The position numbers and the translations under genes are program-made. The notes under the pieces are model-generated. The model had not been told where the DNA came from. It did not search any database and saw nothing but the letters and a program-made list of their open reading frames with translations. A stretch of 64,000 nt of DNA from Gracilaria domingensis (Eukaryota > Rhodophyta > Florideophyceae > Gracilariales > Gracilariaceae): NCBI GenBank assembly GCA_022539475.1, contig VCMS01000275.1, forward strand, positions 1-64,000, in the 5' to 3' direction. Every line of letters begins with the position of its first letter. Position 1 is the stretch's first letter. Shown in pieces: positions 19,303 to 32,009 of this stretch.

Positions 19303-22300
19303 TCAGACAAAAGAGCCTTTTGAACGAGTCCCAGCCCACGAAGAACCCAATCTCGGGAGATTTGGTGTGTCAAAGGTTTTCCTGCGCATCCAATGACTCA
19401 TGACTATATCTGAGTCCCGCGAGGAAACATGGGGCTTATAGTCTTCTGTATTATTATAGCGCTCCGCGCTGGGGTCGTCGAATAATTTCTCTACGATCTT
19501 CTTCCTTACCGATTTGCTCTGACGCCAGAGGCACCTTGCAAAATTACGCAAAAGTTCAAGCTTGCAAGAGTTGCCAAAGCCCACTTCATCCAAATGTATT
19601 CTGTGTCCTTTGCTATAGCCCATACTAAATCGGTAGCATGTCCCCTTCAGTGATTTGACCTCGTTGGGACACCTTCGACATCTGTGCTCAAGAAAAGAGC
19701 AATGGAAGCAGAGGCGGGCGGTCCAAGTGAAGCGCCCATGATCCAAGATACTAATATATCTCCACTCGCAATGAAACATGACAGACAGAGAAGGTCACAT
19801 TCTCTAACGATCGATTCGAATTGCGTGATTGTATGAAAGACCGAGATTATAATAGGACTTCGTCGATGTCGGAAAAGCGGGTGCTCTGCGACTCAGATTG
19901 GTCTCGTTTGGTTGAATAAGATTGAGGAATTTCCGGAAAACGAAAAAAAGCCAGTACTGATAGACGACATTCATTTTGGAGCAATGGTTGCATAGTGGTG
20001 TCATCGAACCTGGTTTTGCAGACATCACAGTCAATAGAAAGCTTGTAAAACATGCAAATTCCTTGTGATACACCATCGATCATAGCGTACAACCAGCTCT
20101 TTCTCTAGAGACTAGTGTTTTCCCACCAGTTTCGCATCTTTACCCACCCTCAGAAGAAAGACACGGAGTATGCACGGGGTATTTACGGGTTTTTTTAGAA
20201 AATTGGGTGTTCCAAATCACAGTCTACCCCGTTCACTACCAGTGCAGATCCTGATTTTGAACACTAAATTTTCTAAATAAACCCGTGCACACCCCGTACT
20301 CACTCCACGCCAAAATTATTATACTAGGGCACTCTATAAGGCTTGAATAAGTTTCCTGAGAGTGAGTTTCGGCTTCTGCAACTTCTAGTGGACGTTGGAA
20401 AGCATCAGCCAATACTTTCGAGTAGATAAACAGGTAACGACGACGCGATCCATCTCCTCCAGCACGACCAGCTTCTTATGCATAATCCTTCAACGACGTT
20501 GAATCTCTGGCATGAAGAACTAATCGAACGTTCGATGCATCTATACCCTTCCAGGAGCACATGTGGAGACCATTCACACAATTGCCAGAGATCTATTAGA
20601 ATCTCTTTCCTTTCAGACCTATCTCGGGGTGGTCCAGACACCATACGTTCTTTCCTTTTCTTCGGTACTTATTGCGGCAAGATAGCAAAGCACTGAAACT
20701 TGTAGGTCAATTTTGTCCTCGTCACTTGTTTCGGAAGGGAATGCGTCAAGATAAGATGTACTAAGTACATCGGCATATTCTTCGAGGCCCTGTCTGCCCA
20801 TCATATTGACCAGCACTCGGAAGAACGGAAGATCATTCGTCTCCGTATTCGAATCAAATATTTCGTCCCGAAATGCTCTGTCCAGTTCAGATCTCAGAAT
20901 ATCAACTGCCGTCTGACGTCTATCTTGTCGGGCATTCATGTACTGCCCATTCGCGGTTATAGATTTTGAGCTTTCTTCGCTCCCACACTTGGGAACTACA
21001 AACTCTAAATTTCTCCGCACTGTAGTCATTGTGTAAATGGTAGCACGTCTCTCTCCGTGGACAGAAATTATTCGAGACATGTCCACTGGCGGTACCGTAG
21101 CAGTAAGAAATATTCTTGATATGCTGGATGGTACACGGACTAATACATACCGTACATCTTGAAGAGCCCGACGGAATTTGCACCAACTACACGTGAGATG
21201 AGCCTCATCTATCACCACTGGAGCCAGAGAGCTGGATGCTGTTAGCCTTGAGACGAGTTGTGTGAATGCTTCCCCACGGACCTTTTCAGGTGTGAGAAGG
21301 TATAGATCCGCTTGTTCATCGGAGAGAATCTTCGTACATGTGGAAATATCCAACCTTGAAGCTCTACCTTCGAACTCTCTCACCAAAGAATCAAGAGTCC
21401 CTATGAGAATGGTGGACAAAGATCCATAAGCCGTGAACACTGGCAACAAAAAACATGGTAATTTTCCTGATCATGTTGGCATCACAGCCAGGACATTTTC
21501 TCGCTTTTCAAACACCGAGACCGTTACATTGTATTGCGTCTGAGATTTGAACGTTGCACTAGGATCCTTCAGCATCGAACGCAACTAGCCAAGAAAGAAA
21601 GGCACCATATGTTGGTACTTGTTAGAGTCTCCGTCAGTAATGGTACTACCGAAATGCGATGCTTGGGGCGTAGGTCTACGCAAGTAGAATTTGCGATGAG
21701 CAATTAAACCGTAATCGAAGTCATTCTGACTCTCGACGACAACCATTTCACTTTGGCTTCGTCTGAAGCTGATACCAGGAGGAGATCGATCTCAATTTGG
21801 CGGACTAGAGTGTTGAAGGCGTTTACCACTGGAATCCTCAAGAACCTGGGGGTGAGAGAGTTTTGACTTCTTTGACGGAGGTTGTTCGTCAGTATACCTG
21901 TCTCTCTTTCGATGACCGGTGAGACCGAGAAGCTCGTGCCACTTGTTCGAAAACTGCCTGTATGTCTTCAATGCGGATTGCTGCATATCACATAGCTCTT
22001 CACGAGTCTAAGCATAGGCTACCTCTGCCACTTCCAGGCTATTTCCGGCTTATTGTTGTCTAATTGAGGAAACCTCTCTCCGAATTTCAACGATCAGTCC
22101 TTGCCCTTTCCCCTCCGCCACTAGCGGAACCATCCCGACGGTGTATCCACGATAGTCATTGAACTTAACACGAATATGGTTGAACAACAGTTGTTTCGAA
22201 ATGGTAGATCGTGTCAATGCCTCTTTGATAGGCACGCCGTTATTCACAAACATCGGATTCCAATGCGTGAACTCGGCATCCTTCCCATGGAAGTTGCAGA

Positions 22301-24542
22301 TGTATGCGGCTTCTACGGGTCGAACCAATATTAGATACTTCAGCAAGAACTCGCTTGTAACTCCGTCTGGAAATCTTGGAATTGGGCCAGCAAATCCTTC
22401 CATATTCCTTGTCTTGAGCCACCTAGTGATGAACATAACCCGACCCTGTGAACCAAAAACATTACGCATACCATATGTATCGTTTCGTAAACGTAGTGTA
22501 CCAAGTTCTGTAGTGCGAGCTGGAGACACTGATGATTTGTGGATACAAAACAAAAGCTCTTGTTGCAGCTCGTGTCACCGATTGAACCACTCTATGGCGA
22601 TAGACTTCCGGATTTCAACTCCAAACAGATTGACCATGTCCTCATGAGATGACAATGATTGTTTCTGTTCCGAAGCACCAAAGGGGCTTATACACCGTAG
22701 AACGAACCCGATGTTGGACTCCACCCATCTTTGCTCTCTCTGAAATGATAGAAATGAGAAACCGACCAATTCGTTGCTCAGATCATCACGAATGGACGTA
22801 GGTTCATTGTGAAACTCTTCGGGTATTGCATTACCAAGGAGAAGTCCGTCGCAAAACGAGGCATCCATTTTGGTGTGAGATGCCAAAACTGTTTTCCCGA
22901 GATCGCCAAGTAGAATGTGAGTTTCCCTGATGATTCCACAATCAGAATGTTGTAAGCACGATTCAAAAGACACGTCGATATCCTCCTAATAGAGAAAGGC
23001 CATGGCACTGTCAAGCATACGTCTTACGTATAAATCAACCCTGTTCTGATCATTCTTAACACCCTTCGTCATGTTGGAGAACCATCCTTCACTTGGTGTT
23101 TGTTCAGCAGAACCATTATCTGAGTGGTCTATTTGCTGGTTCGCAATGTGCACCTCAACACTCGCACAGCAACTTATGGCATACTGAAGAGCCGCGAGAA
23201 ATTTGGTAACCACCCATGCTTCATGGAATCTATACTTTCCGTTACACCTCTTTGATACACATCTGCAGCAAAACAAGGTCTTGGCATGCATACTAACATT
23301 CGACCGGCAAAGAGGCAAACATTTGAGGAGAGCAATCTTCAGCTGCTTATGAAGCAAAAGAATTCGAGTGCAAAATTGTTCGCTGCTCCCCCGATTTTGT
23401 ATCTCGTTTTCTGTTACTGAACAAGAGGAGACGTATTCCTGTGGCGTAGATGCCGTGGTTTCTTCCAGTGGATCCGGTCCTGACTGAGATGCTCGATAGA
23501 GGAAGAATATGAATCGGCTTAACTCTGAAGAATACTGCTTGCGTGCCTTTTCAGAAACGGTCCAGAAGGGATGGCAACATTCCGCTTCCGACTTCAAATT
23601 ACACCATGCCAGAACAGGGTGCGGGAGATCAAGTGTGAGTTGTGAAATCTCACCCAGATACTCGTCTACATCTGCGGAGATGGACGAAGAGGCCAATATG
23701 TTAACCTTCTCGCTTGAACAAAAAGAATGAGCATCATGCACCGAAATACCTCGGGATTTCAAAACTTCATCTATACGCGTGATCGAGACGAATGTAGACT
23801 TCATCCTTTCATCCATGCTTCTAGCTTCAAACTTTCCGTAGAGACTTTTCAGCATCTCCGTGATACCCATAGCAGCAGCCTTTATTCCATTTACGCCAAT
23901 GTACGAAATCGGTTCACAGTTTGGGAAGACGTCTTTGGAAAGAGAAGTCTTTCCCGACCTATCCGCCAAACGTTTCTTATCTCTCACATTGAAGCCAACA
24001 ACGAGCTCCCCCAGGGTCTGATTAAGGAAGATAGAGAAATACTTTCGAAACCTCCCTATTGAAGCAAGTGTTTGGATCTTCATCTTTTTTGAACGATCGG
24101 CAAATTTCACAGATCTTCCTAGATGAGTTTCATTCTGTTCTTTGCAAATATGGGACTTCAGAGACTTCTTCTCGGTGTAGTACGACGAGCAAAGGTCACA
24201 TTGATACTCGTCATAGATCTCTAGCCTGAGAAGCGGATCCAGATCTGTTGCGAAAGATCCTTCTATATTCTCCGGTGCAGCAAGCTATGACGGCCAAAGA
24301 TGTGAGCATCCATCATCAAACTTCATTTCCTTCTTCTTCTCAAATGCAGATTTTGCGCCTTCAAAAGCCTCAGTGTGAGGTACCCAATGTTTCTCGCTGA
24401 GGTGTGCCTGCAAATCATTCCGCTACAATAGACCACATTGGCATTGTATACAGATCAGAAGCATTCCGATTGTATTGGTTCCAATGCACACATTTTGAGG
24501 GTCCGGAGAGGGCGATGAAGGAATCAAAGCAACTCGATCCAT
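19303..24542 (-). pseudogene. Zinc finger - tyrosine recombinase - RecQ helicase gene, copy A (decayed)
   Basis: A gene of about 5.2 kb read from ATG 24542-24540 (MDRVALIPSS). Order of parts: a C2H2-like finger (LICIQCQCG, then HLSEKH) near 24400; a second finger (YQCDLCSSYYTEKKSLKSH) near 24190; a long helical region with a CFCCRC-like cysteine cluster near 23260; tyrosine-recombinase motifs (SPARTTELGTLRLRND near 22520, FNDYRGYTVGM near 22150, NSLEVAEVAYA near 22030); a RecQ-type helicase (VIDEAHL near 21205, LTATVPP near 21100, EAGRAGGDG near 20460); a RecQ-like cysteine end (DGVSQGICMF, CDVC near 20030); and a C-terminal Cys/His region (HRCRRCPNE, GHRIHLDEVGFG). At least eight stops or frame changes and a MITE insertion show it is dead. 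The stops include TAG for a Trp near 20618 and two flanking the recombinase Tyr. The His before that Tyr is Asn. Copy B at 39.8-45 kb is better preserved. Confidence 0.75.
20160..20310. mobile_element. MITE-like inverted-repeat element inside copy A
   Basis: Two inverted arms of about 55-60 bp (left 20164-20220, starting ACGGAGTATGCACGGGG; right 20249-20307) flank a ~25-bp centre. Comparison with copy B shows that the insertion splits a conserved stretch: SLIE lies on one side and KMRNWWENTSL on the other, where copy B reads HLIEWLEMRNWL without a gap. It is therefore a later insertion. I could not fix a target-site duplication. Confidence 0.7.
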
Positions 24543-24619
24543 GAGATGTTGCTAATTCACGAAAAGGCGGTCACGAATACGCAATGAGAAAGAGGTAGAG
24601 AGGTTTTTTCGGCGACGAC

Positions 24620-24940
24620 CGGAGATTTGTTCAGATCGATACGATCCAATTCTCTGTACATGGAATTTCCGAAGATAACTGTATATCGCCATTGAAAACA
24701 TAAGCATCTTCGAACCTCTTTTACGTGGGAACCTCACTTCGATGCAAATTCTTCTCATCGTCCAAAGCGCTATGAAAATCCGTACTATACCAACTAAATT
24801 CACGCAAAGGAACATTCACCGTGAGAAGAGGGCGCGAGTATAACCATATTCGGATACAAGAATTATCTGCTTCGCAGCTGACCGTCATACTATTTCCATC
24901 CAAAGCGATGAAAAAAGCAACGGCCAACTAAGCGATTATC
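24620..24940 (-). pseudogene. Possible remnant of the small cassette gene (copy A)
   Basis: Lies between the protease and helicase genes on the same strand, as does the open 129-codon frame at 55726-56115 in copy C. Translated pieces look distantly alike (CIRIWLYSRPLLTV here, PTRIHTRIMLLVLYG there, followed by YS and an acidic DDE/DED stretch). The frame is interrupted. The match is by eye and weak. Confidence 0.3.
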
Positions 24941-25309
24941 GCCAATGAGCTGTAAAAATTGAAGTACAGACGTAAGCAACGATTATAACTCTTTTCGTTG
25001 AATGAAAGCTTCTCCATTCCCTCACAAAAATTACGGGACAGTTTTGAAAATAGAAAAAAATATCTTCAACGATACTGAAGGCTTCGCGCTGTTCCGGGAT
25101 CTAGAGATATTCCGAACCCTTCAGCAAAATATACGGTTAGTCTCAGTTATAATTGGCACCATTAATGAGCAAAGAATCATATTTTTGCAAGTGAATGAAC
25201 ACTTCCTTCATTTTGGAGGTGCCGACTCAATATGACGCAAGAAACCAGAAGAAATAGTGGGAAGGGATAAAGAAGTGCTAGTGTCTGCGAATGTTTACAT
25301 CCTAGTCCA

Positions 25310-27215
25310 CTACTTCAATCTCCTTTTCTTCTTCACCCCATCAATAAGACTTTTGCTTTCTGCATACATGCCCTCCACTACTTCTGAAGCTCTTCATCTT
25401 TCCGTACGTCACATTCTTCCGCCACGATAGATACTAAATCTAAATCCAATTCGTTTCTGGCGTCCGGACCAGAAAATGACCCATTTCTTTTTTGGGCTAT
25501 ATTCTGTACTGTGTTCAGGCTCTTTGCACTACCCCCAATCGAAAGATTGCCTATAGTTTAACCCGTACCGGACTTTCGCAGCACTTCTTGAACACTAGGA
25601 GCACGAATGGGTGTAAGACACGAGATAAATTGAAGAGCATCTTTGCTTCTACTTACTGTCTGCAATACGTCCTTGTCCTCCGGGTCCTCCAGGATATGTG
25701 TCAGTGACATGTTTTGACAATCATTTCGGACGGCTGTGAGAAGAGTGAAGTCAATTAGAGCTTGAGCAACGTTCTTGCTCACTGGTACTGAGGGTACCAC
25801 ATTACTATTTTCTTCCGCCACAAGAATGTTAACATCGGCACAAGACACAGTTGCCGACCGCTGCTGCAATATGAGATCTTCCGATTTCTTCGTTTTCTTA
25901 GTGGCATCTTCGGTCACTGCAGAAACTTCTGAGAAATTTCTCCCATCTTTCCTATCACGGGCTGCTTTCTTGTCCCCCGCTGCACCAGATACCATATTGT
26001 CGTGACCCAGTATGTCCATTGTACCAATGCCCTTATGAGACTTCATCTGGCTCCTTGTACGGCCGGCACTAAACTCGCTCAGCTCGTTTGCGTTACGCTT
26101 CCCCTCGGACTGCGTCACTTCTGTACTCCTGGAATCGTCTTCTCATAAGAACACGCTGGTAGGAATTGCCATTGTCTTGTCATATTTGCGGAGCATTACT
26201 CTCATTCTTGTCTGAATGAGGTGCGCGTACTGCGTGAAACTGTATCCCTTGTGCGAGTTTCTAAGGTAGGCTTTCCAGTCACGAATAGAACCCTTTGAGA
26301 GTATAGCAATTTTTCTAAGAATCAAAGTACCGTGATACGCAGCAAAGAACGCACTCTCTGAGCTAGATTGTAATGCTCGCCTGTACTCATGTACGGCCAG
26401 TAAATTTTGTAGTTTGTCTACCGTAAGTGTGTCGCAAGGAGCGGCACCGGAAATGTGGTGGAAAACATTCGCAGTCAGCTCTGAATTTGAGGAAGTCTTC
26501 CGGTCTTGACTGTACAGCATTATACATTTTGCATATGGAAGTTGGTCCTGAGACGGAGAGACAATGTTTTCGGAGTTCGCTTGTAGCCATTCTAGGACCC
26601 GAGGTAGTGCTATCAACTTTGCAAGAGTTCAATGACGGCGTCCAGACATGAATAGAAAAGTTATCGAAGACCTCTACACCAGCTCATGGCTATTTGTCTT
26701 GTATCTTTTGTGCTTTTCCACATCGGCGACAAGTTTTGCCAAATTTTCCTTATCTTCGCTCAGATATGTCACCCACCATCTTTGGGCGTGCAGTGGATAC
26801 AGAATGTAGACCTCATTCATGACAGACGAAGTTCATTTGCTGAGGAAATCGATCGTGAAAAGTACGACGTGATCAGAGGACAATGCGAAGTTCTGAATAG
26901 CATGTAAATCTTCCTGACTAAGATTGAGCTCCTCTTGTAGTGATCCTCCAGTAAGTCTCAATGTTAAATCTGCATCACTGGAAGAATCTGACTCCTTGCG
27001 CGCAATCAAGCCACCAGTATCAAAATCGGTAAAGCCATCTTTAATCTTTGAGCTGACTTCCCTTCTCACAGTCTTAACAATACTCAACTTATCAGAGTTA
27101 TCATCAATGGCTGTGACCGAGGACCCTAGCTCCTTCCCTGCTTGGTCGTCTTCCTGCCTCAGATTTCTCTCGATTTCATCGAGGAGCGCAATGCCGGTAG
27201 TAGCAGGCCAGTTCG
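25310..27215 (-). pseudogene. Ulp1-like (C48) protease gene, copy A (decayed, N-terminus lost)
   Basis: Matches the copy C gene (56450-58915) along its length: ALLDEIERNLRQED near 27190, SDHVVLFTIDFLSK near 26840, the protease core at 26143-26700 and the tail KDEELQK, CMQKAKVL near 25370. The core is inactivated: the His is followed by a stop where copy C has Trp (FMSGRRH, then TGA), the Asp of CIILDS is Tyr (CIMLYS), and the Cys of ATECGF is Ala (SSESAF). Three stops stand at or next to expected Trp codons (TAG near 26677, TGA near 26627, TGA near 26143). Its first ~170 codons are missing; from 27216 outward the sequence is replaced by a repeat also seen at 36.7 kb. Same strand and ~770 bp upstream of the helicase gene start. 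Confidence 0.65.
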
Positions 27216-27279
27216 CGTACTGTTTCTATCCCTTTAGGGGATCTATCGTTTATAGTGTTGACCAAGGTGCAGCGACTAA

Positions 27280-27900
27280 TGGAAACCTCGGATGCATTTT
27301 TTTTATCAGGAGTACAACGTTGCATTTCTTTGACGACTCGCAATCGTACGCGTTTTGTTACGCACTTTTTGTTTCCAAGTAGAAAAGAGTGAAAGAACCA
27401 GGTCCAACGACTAGTGGCGTTCTTGAACGCAGTTTGTGTTCCCAGGAGTAGAACGTTGGATTTCTTTGAAAATCGCCCTCGTACGCGTATTTTGAAGAAT
27501 TTATTCTCTTCTAGTGGAAAGCATGACACTAAAGAATTTATGCTGTACAAGAATTTAAGCAAAGATCTAAAAACGTGTAAGGCAATGGATGACGAAGGTG
27601 AGGTATCCTTCCATTCTGAACATTCAGTAACATAAAAAGATTGTACTACTACTATCGCTTAGTATTTCAATATTCATCGGTGCATGGAAAGTTTTCAGCA
27701 GCTTTCGTTCACTAGTTATATCGTACCAGAACTATTACTTTGCATGTCATAATTTCATTTTTCGAAACCGTTGTACGATCTTCACCACAATTGAAAACTT
27801 TGTCCACTGAGACCTACCACCTCAATATCTACATCAATGTTCTTTGTTCGCCCTGGAATAACTATCTGCATCATTTCAATACTGCAAATTTTGGGCGCAA
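27280..27900. repeat. Dispersed noncoding repeat, copy 1
   Basis: Aligns along its length with 36720-37260 in the same orientation: shared words include CGTACGCGT, TTCATCGGTGCATG, ATCGTACCAGAA, ATCTTCAC and ACATCTAC. The left part also repeats within itself (GAGTACAACGTTG near 27311 and GAGTAGAACGTTG near 27447). It abuts the truncated end of the copy A protease gene, so it was inserted there or marks a rearrangement edge. No coding capacity seen. Confidence 0.6.
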
Positions 27901-28831
27901 TGCACAATAAATCTTAGGTTATATATAAGGCATCCAATATCATTGATTCTGTGACCAACATGTAGTACATGCATCCGAAAGGGGAAATCGATTGCTTTAC
28001 AGAGACGCTTACATTGTTTTAAAGGTTTATACTTTCAAAATGAAACGTTTGCACAAAGTTTACGCTGGAAGCTACGTGGTGAATGTCCACTTATCCACGT
28101 GCACCAAGACTTACGGAGTGACAGATATATTAAAACTGCCATGAGCAGCTAAATTGGGACTTAGTACACCCGATGGGTCTGTTAATTATATTTTTGCCGT
28201 TTACTTTTTCATAAGCATCCGCATCGCCAGCATGATCTCGCGCGGACATCTTCCATCGTGGTGCAGGTCAAAACTTTCATTTTTTCAACCACCTCGATGA
28301 CTTGTATTGCCGGTCCAGACCTGCACTTTCTTTTTCTCATACGAGTTCATCTCCAGCCCGCCAACTTCGCGCAGAAACTGAGCGCATTTTGAGGTCCTAG
28401 AACTTTCCGGCCCCTCTCGCCGCAATATCACATCATTCACGCCCTTTTTGTCCCTGTTAACGGTTCTCGCTCATTGTGTTCACTTAGGCGGTTGCATAAA
28501 GCCCCGACCAGTGCCGCGTTGAAAAAACTAGTTGCAACAACTTTATAGCCCCTACCCCCCGTCTCTCTCACCCGCAAGACTGCACCGTCGGTGCGCACTT
28601 TCATTCTTGAGACTGGTCTGCTGCCTTCGCAATCTTCACAAGTTTTCAACTATTATAGCTGTGAACTGCGTTTGGTTTGTGCGATTTTGACGCTATGGGA
28701 TCAGATCCAGATAGTCCGTTTAATCCGCAGAATCCGATGCATCGAGTGACTCAGTAGCGAACAGTATATGATGATTCGATTCTCTGTGACAAACCTTGTA
28801 AATCTTCGTTTGGGTTTCTATACACACGACA
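27901..28831. other. No gene supported
   Basis: AT-rich sequence without a convincing frame. The only long one (28437-28649, minus) has no recognisable character. Nothing repeated was seen apart from the edge of the repeat on its left. Confidence 0.4.
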
Positions 28832-29891
28832 GTGATTCTGAAAACTTCCCTCTTTGCTTCGATCTCCGATTTGCGACCAAACACGGCCCCTCTTTTAACC
28901 TTGAATGATTACTGCGCGGTCTTCGAAATGACTTACCCTGATGTGGTAGCTTCCGTCGCTAGTACCCCGCGGCATGAAGAGTATAGGAAGAGGCAGAACG
29001 CGAAAATGAACGCACGGAAACGAGTCAGAAACCGAGTTTTGACACTTTTAAGCCGTCTCCGGGACCCGAATACTGCTCACGCTTGTTGTAAGACGACTGG
29101 CTGCACTAGATGTACGTGTCGGAGAAACAATTCTTTGCGCAAGGACTCGAATTGAACGAAAAATGAACGACTCAGACGCCGCATATATTGAAAAAAGCAA
29201 CATAACCCATAATGTCGGCTGTGAGGTATTGACACCAACAGAACTTGTAAATAATGCCTCTTTGGAAACATTAGAAGCCTCGCAACATATATGCACGGCA
29301 CGAAAATTGAAACAAGCCATCGTGGTGGTACAAAAGCTACGCAGCCTTCTCGTAATTGCAGCACTAAATGTGCTTCCGAGCAGACATAAGAATTCGGCTG
29401 TATTATGTTCAGTGACGGCCAATTGTATGGCTCAATTGGCTTTACCGGTGGTTTGAATCGCTTTCAACCTATTGAAATAGATGCATTTACTCCATTCCTC
29501 CGCAAATTGGAAACTTTTGTCCAGATACACACGCGATTACAGAGCAGGCAAACGCAACAAACCGCTGGAAAAGACAGCTTCTGTTGTGTTCAATCGTAAT
29601 CAGACCGGTTCTGCTGCAAAACACACCTCTGTAATGTTACGCAAGTTGAAGCAATATCTACGGGCAAACCCAGGATTTGAAGTTGTCGTTCCCAAACCTG
29701 CTGGAGCTCGTCCGTTCGATGAACGATTAGCATCGTTCATTTTACGAACCGGGGCACCAAATTTCAAACGCGGCAGGCCAGGCGATTGCATGGATGCGGC
29801 CTATATTAACTCCGTGTATGCAATATGCGGTCGGGAGACGGCAATCGAATGTGGAGGAAAACTGGCAGACCACATGAAGGACATTCGATAG
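28832..29891 (+). other. Tract of short unrecognised frames, possible decayed gene
   Basis: Four plus-strand frames follow each other: 28832-29155 (ends in a Cys cluster, CCKTTGCTRCTCRR), 29163-29456, 29405-29599 and 29481-29891. The last (136 codons; basic start RDYRAGKRNKPLEK, then NPGFEVVVPKPAGARPFDER) looks most like protein. They lie in different frames, so they are either exons of an intron-bearing gene or a decayed one. No family recognised. Confidence 0.25.
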
Positions 29892-32009
29892 TTCAGGTCC
29901 TACAATCTTGTGATTCAATTTCTATCGGCGCATCTTGAGATTCGCTCTCTTTCCGCTTTGCTTTGGGACTTCAACTGATTCAGTAATATATCACAAAAAG
30001 AATACGTTGTTCTTGTATCTGTGACATAGAGGAGAGTGAAGAAGAGCCTTCATCATGCCGTCGCAGTTGATGCAGGTAAGAGGTTGATTTTTGATGGTGA
30101 GGAGCATTATCCTCTTCGTTTCTGTTCCGAATCTCTCCGGCTATGTGCTGGAGGTCACCCAAAATGTTCTCGAATCGTCGAGGTAATGAAATTGTGTTCT
30201 AAGATAGGTCATGAGCAGAAGGTTTGATTCAAGTGTCGAGCAAATATATTTGCACGAGAAGGGCGCTATTGCAAGTTTATCTATCGCATAAACCGACCGT
30301 CGTGGAAGATCTCAGTTTCTTGCCAGTTGACCCGACCCATTGCGAGCATGCCCCCATCTCGCGAAAATCGTTGCATGCAACGTTGAGCGAACGTCAGAAC
30401 TGCGGCACTGTGCTTTTTCTCAACCAAGTCAGTAAAACTCTGTTACTACCAGTCGAGTCTGCCTTTGCGCACCGCCATTCGCACGACGTTCATCTCATCA
30501 TTCATCGAATAAACATCAAGAACCTCTTCTCTATTTCTGATGTCATACCGGTCGTGGACATGCCACCTTTCTTTTCTTCTTCGCAGCTAAAAAATTGGGC
30601 GCTTCAGCCATACTCGCAATACTCTGCGCAAACCCCTCCTGTACCGAAGGTCCACGTGCCGCCGTGAATACCCACCTCTTACCGACTGCGTCGTCCTTCT
30701 TCCTCCCACTCCGCATCCAGGCCATCTAAACCCAGCGCGCGTGTGCAGAACCCCCAGCGCCCATCTCCGTACGCGTATAATCCTTCCCGTATAAACATCT
30801 CTTTACGACCGGTGCAGAAGCCGTTCCATGTTCCGAGAAGACGCATTCCTTCCCAACTGCCTCCCATACCCAACCCAACCCATCTCCGAACAAGTTACCC
30901 CAGTTGTTCCTCCCGATCAACCAAGCACCATCGAATCACGCCGCCAATCTTGTGTCGGACACCGACTTCGAGGCTATTCTTGGAAACCTAGATGTCGATG
31001 CCATTGTACAAGCCACGCGTAACAACCATACTGTGCAAGATCCTTCTCTCACAAAATTTGTCGCTACATCTAAGCCTGACAACAGATGACAATACGGTTT
31101 CGACGACACACATTGGAAATGATTTTCGATTCCCGTTAAACAGCGAAGCTCTAGCAACTGACCTACGACAAATGACAGGAGTCGGGTGTGTGAGGATCTC
31201 CGTCTTGGACACCTTGGCAGATATAAATGGCAGTTTTATTTTGAGCTTTGATGATGCGGACGATCGGAATGCGACAACTGGGGATGCTGATGAGGTGCTA
31301 ATGAGATATAAGGTTCAGCACAACGTGCGCATGGTTTGGATTTGGAAGTTGGGATGCTACTGGGGTACTGGATGCCACTTGTCTACTGGGAGGTGAAGCA
31401 GCTCTTCATCACAACTGTTGCATTCTTTGTACTTTCAACGAGTTTGTTATCTTCTTCAGCGATGGGACGGGGACTTACCAACTCTATCATGGCCTCAAGT
31501 TCATTCACTGTTCATTGATTTCTTAGATGTTCCTGCAGAAATTAGCGCTTCTCTTGGAAACGTTCGGGACTGTCATAAGCGTTTCGGCAGCGTCGTCACT
31601 TCTCACTATGTTAATCAGATTCGAAAGAGATTCTGTCTTCAACGCTAGATCCCTCTCACCCGTGTAGCCTACATCAAGAAATACTAGTCCCAAGATGAGT
31701 CTTTCTAAGCTTCTAGATGACGACGCCTCTTGAATATTCTTGTACAACTATGAATCACTCTTCATGTGAAAACCTTAAAGGATAGAAAGGTCGTCGGGAG
31801 TTAGTCTGAACCAGTCTGACGAGAAGACAACGACTTCAAACCCACTAGCTTTCCAGCGGTTTTCTTCCCGAGACCTCTAATATCCATTGCGTCTCGATTG
31901 CAGAATAGATCAGCCTCCCAAAGGCCTGCGGTGTACAGATGTCATCATTCGTTCATCCGATGAGTGTGGCTTCCGTCCTTGGGGCTCGAGCATGTTTAAG
32001 TTTTGGTCC
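29892..32009. other. No gene supported; short decayed frames
   Basis: Plus-strand frames at 30224-30667, 30992-31396 and 31418-31648 are moderately long but change frame often and resemble nothing. A Pro-rich stretch lies around 30600-30900. Part of this may be a decayed transposon gene; I see no motif that says which. Confidence 0.3.
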
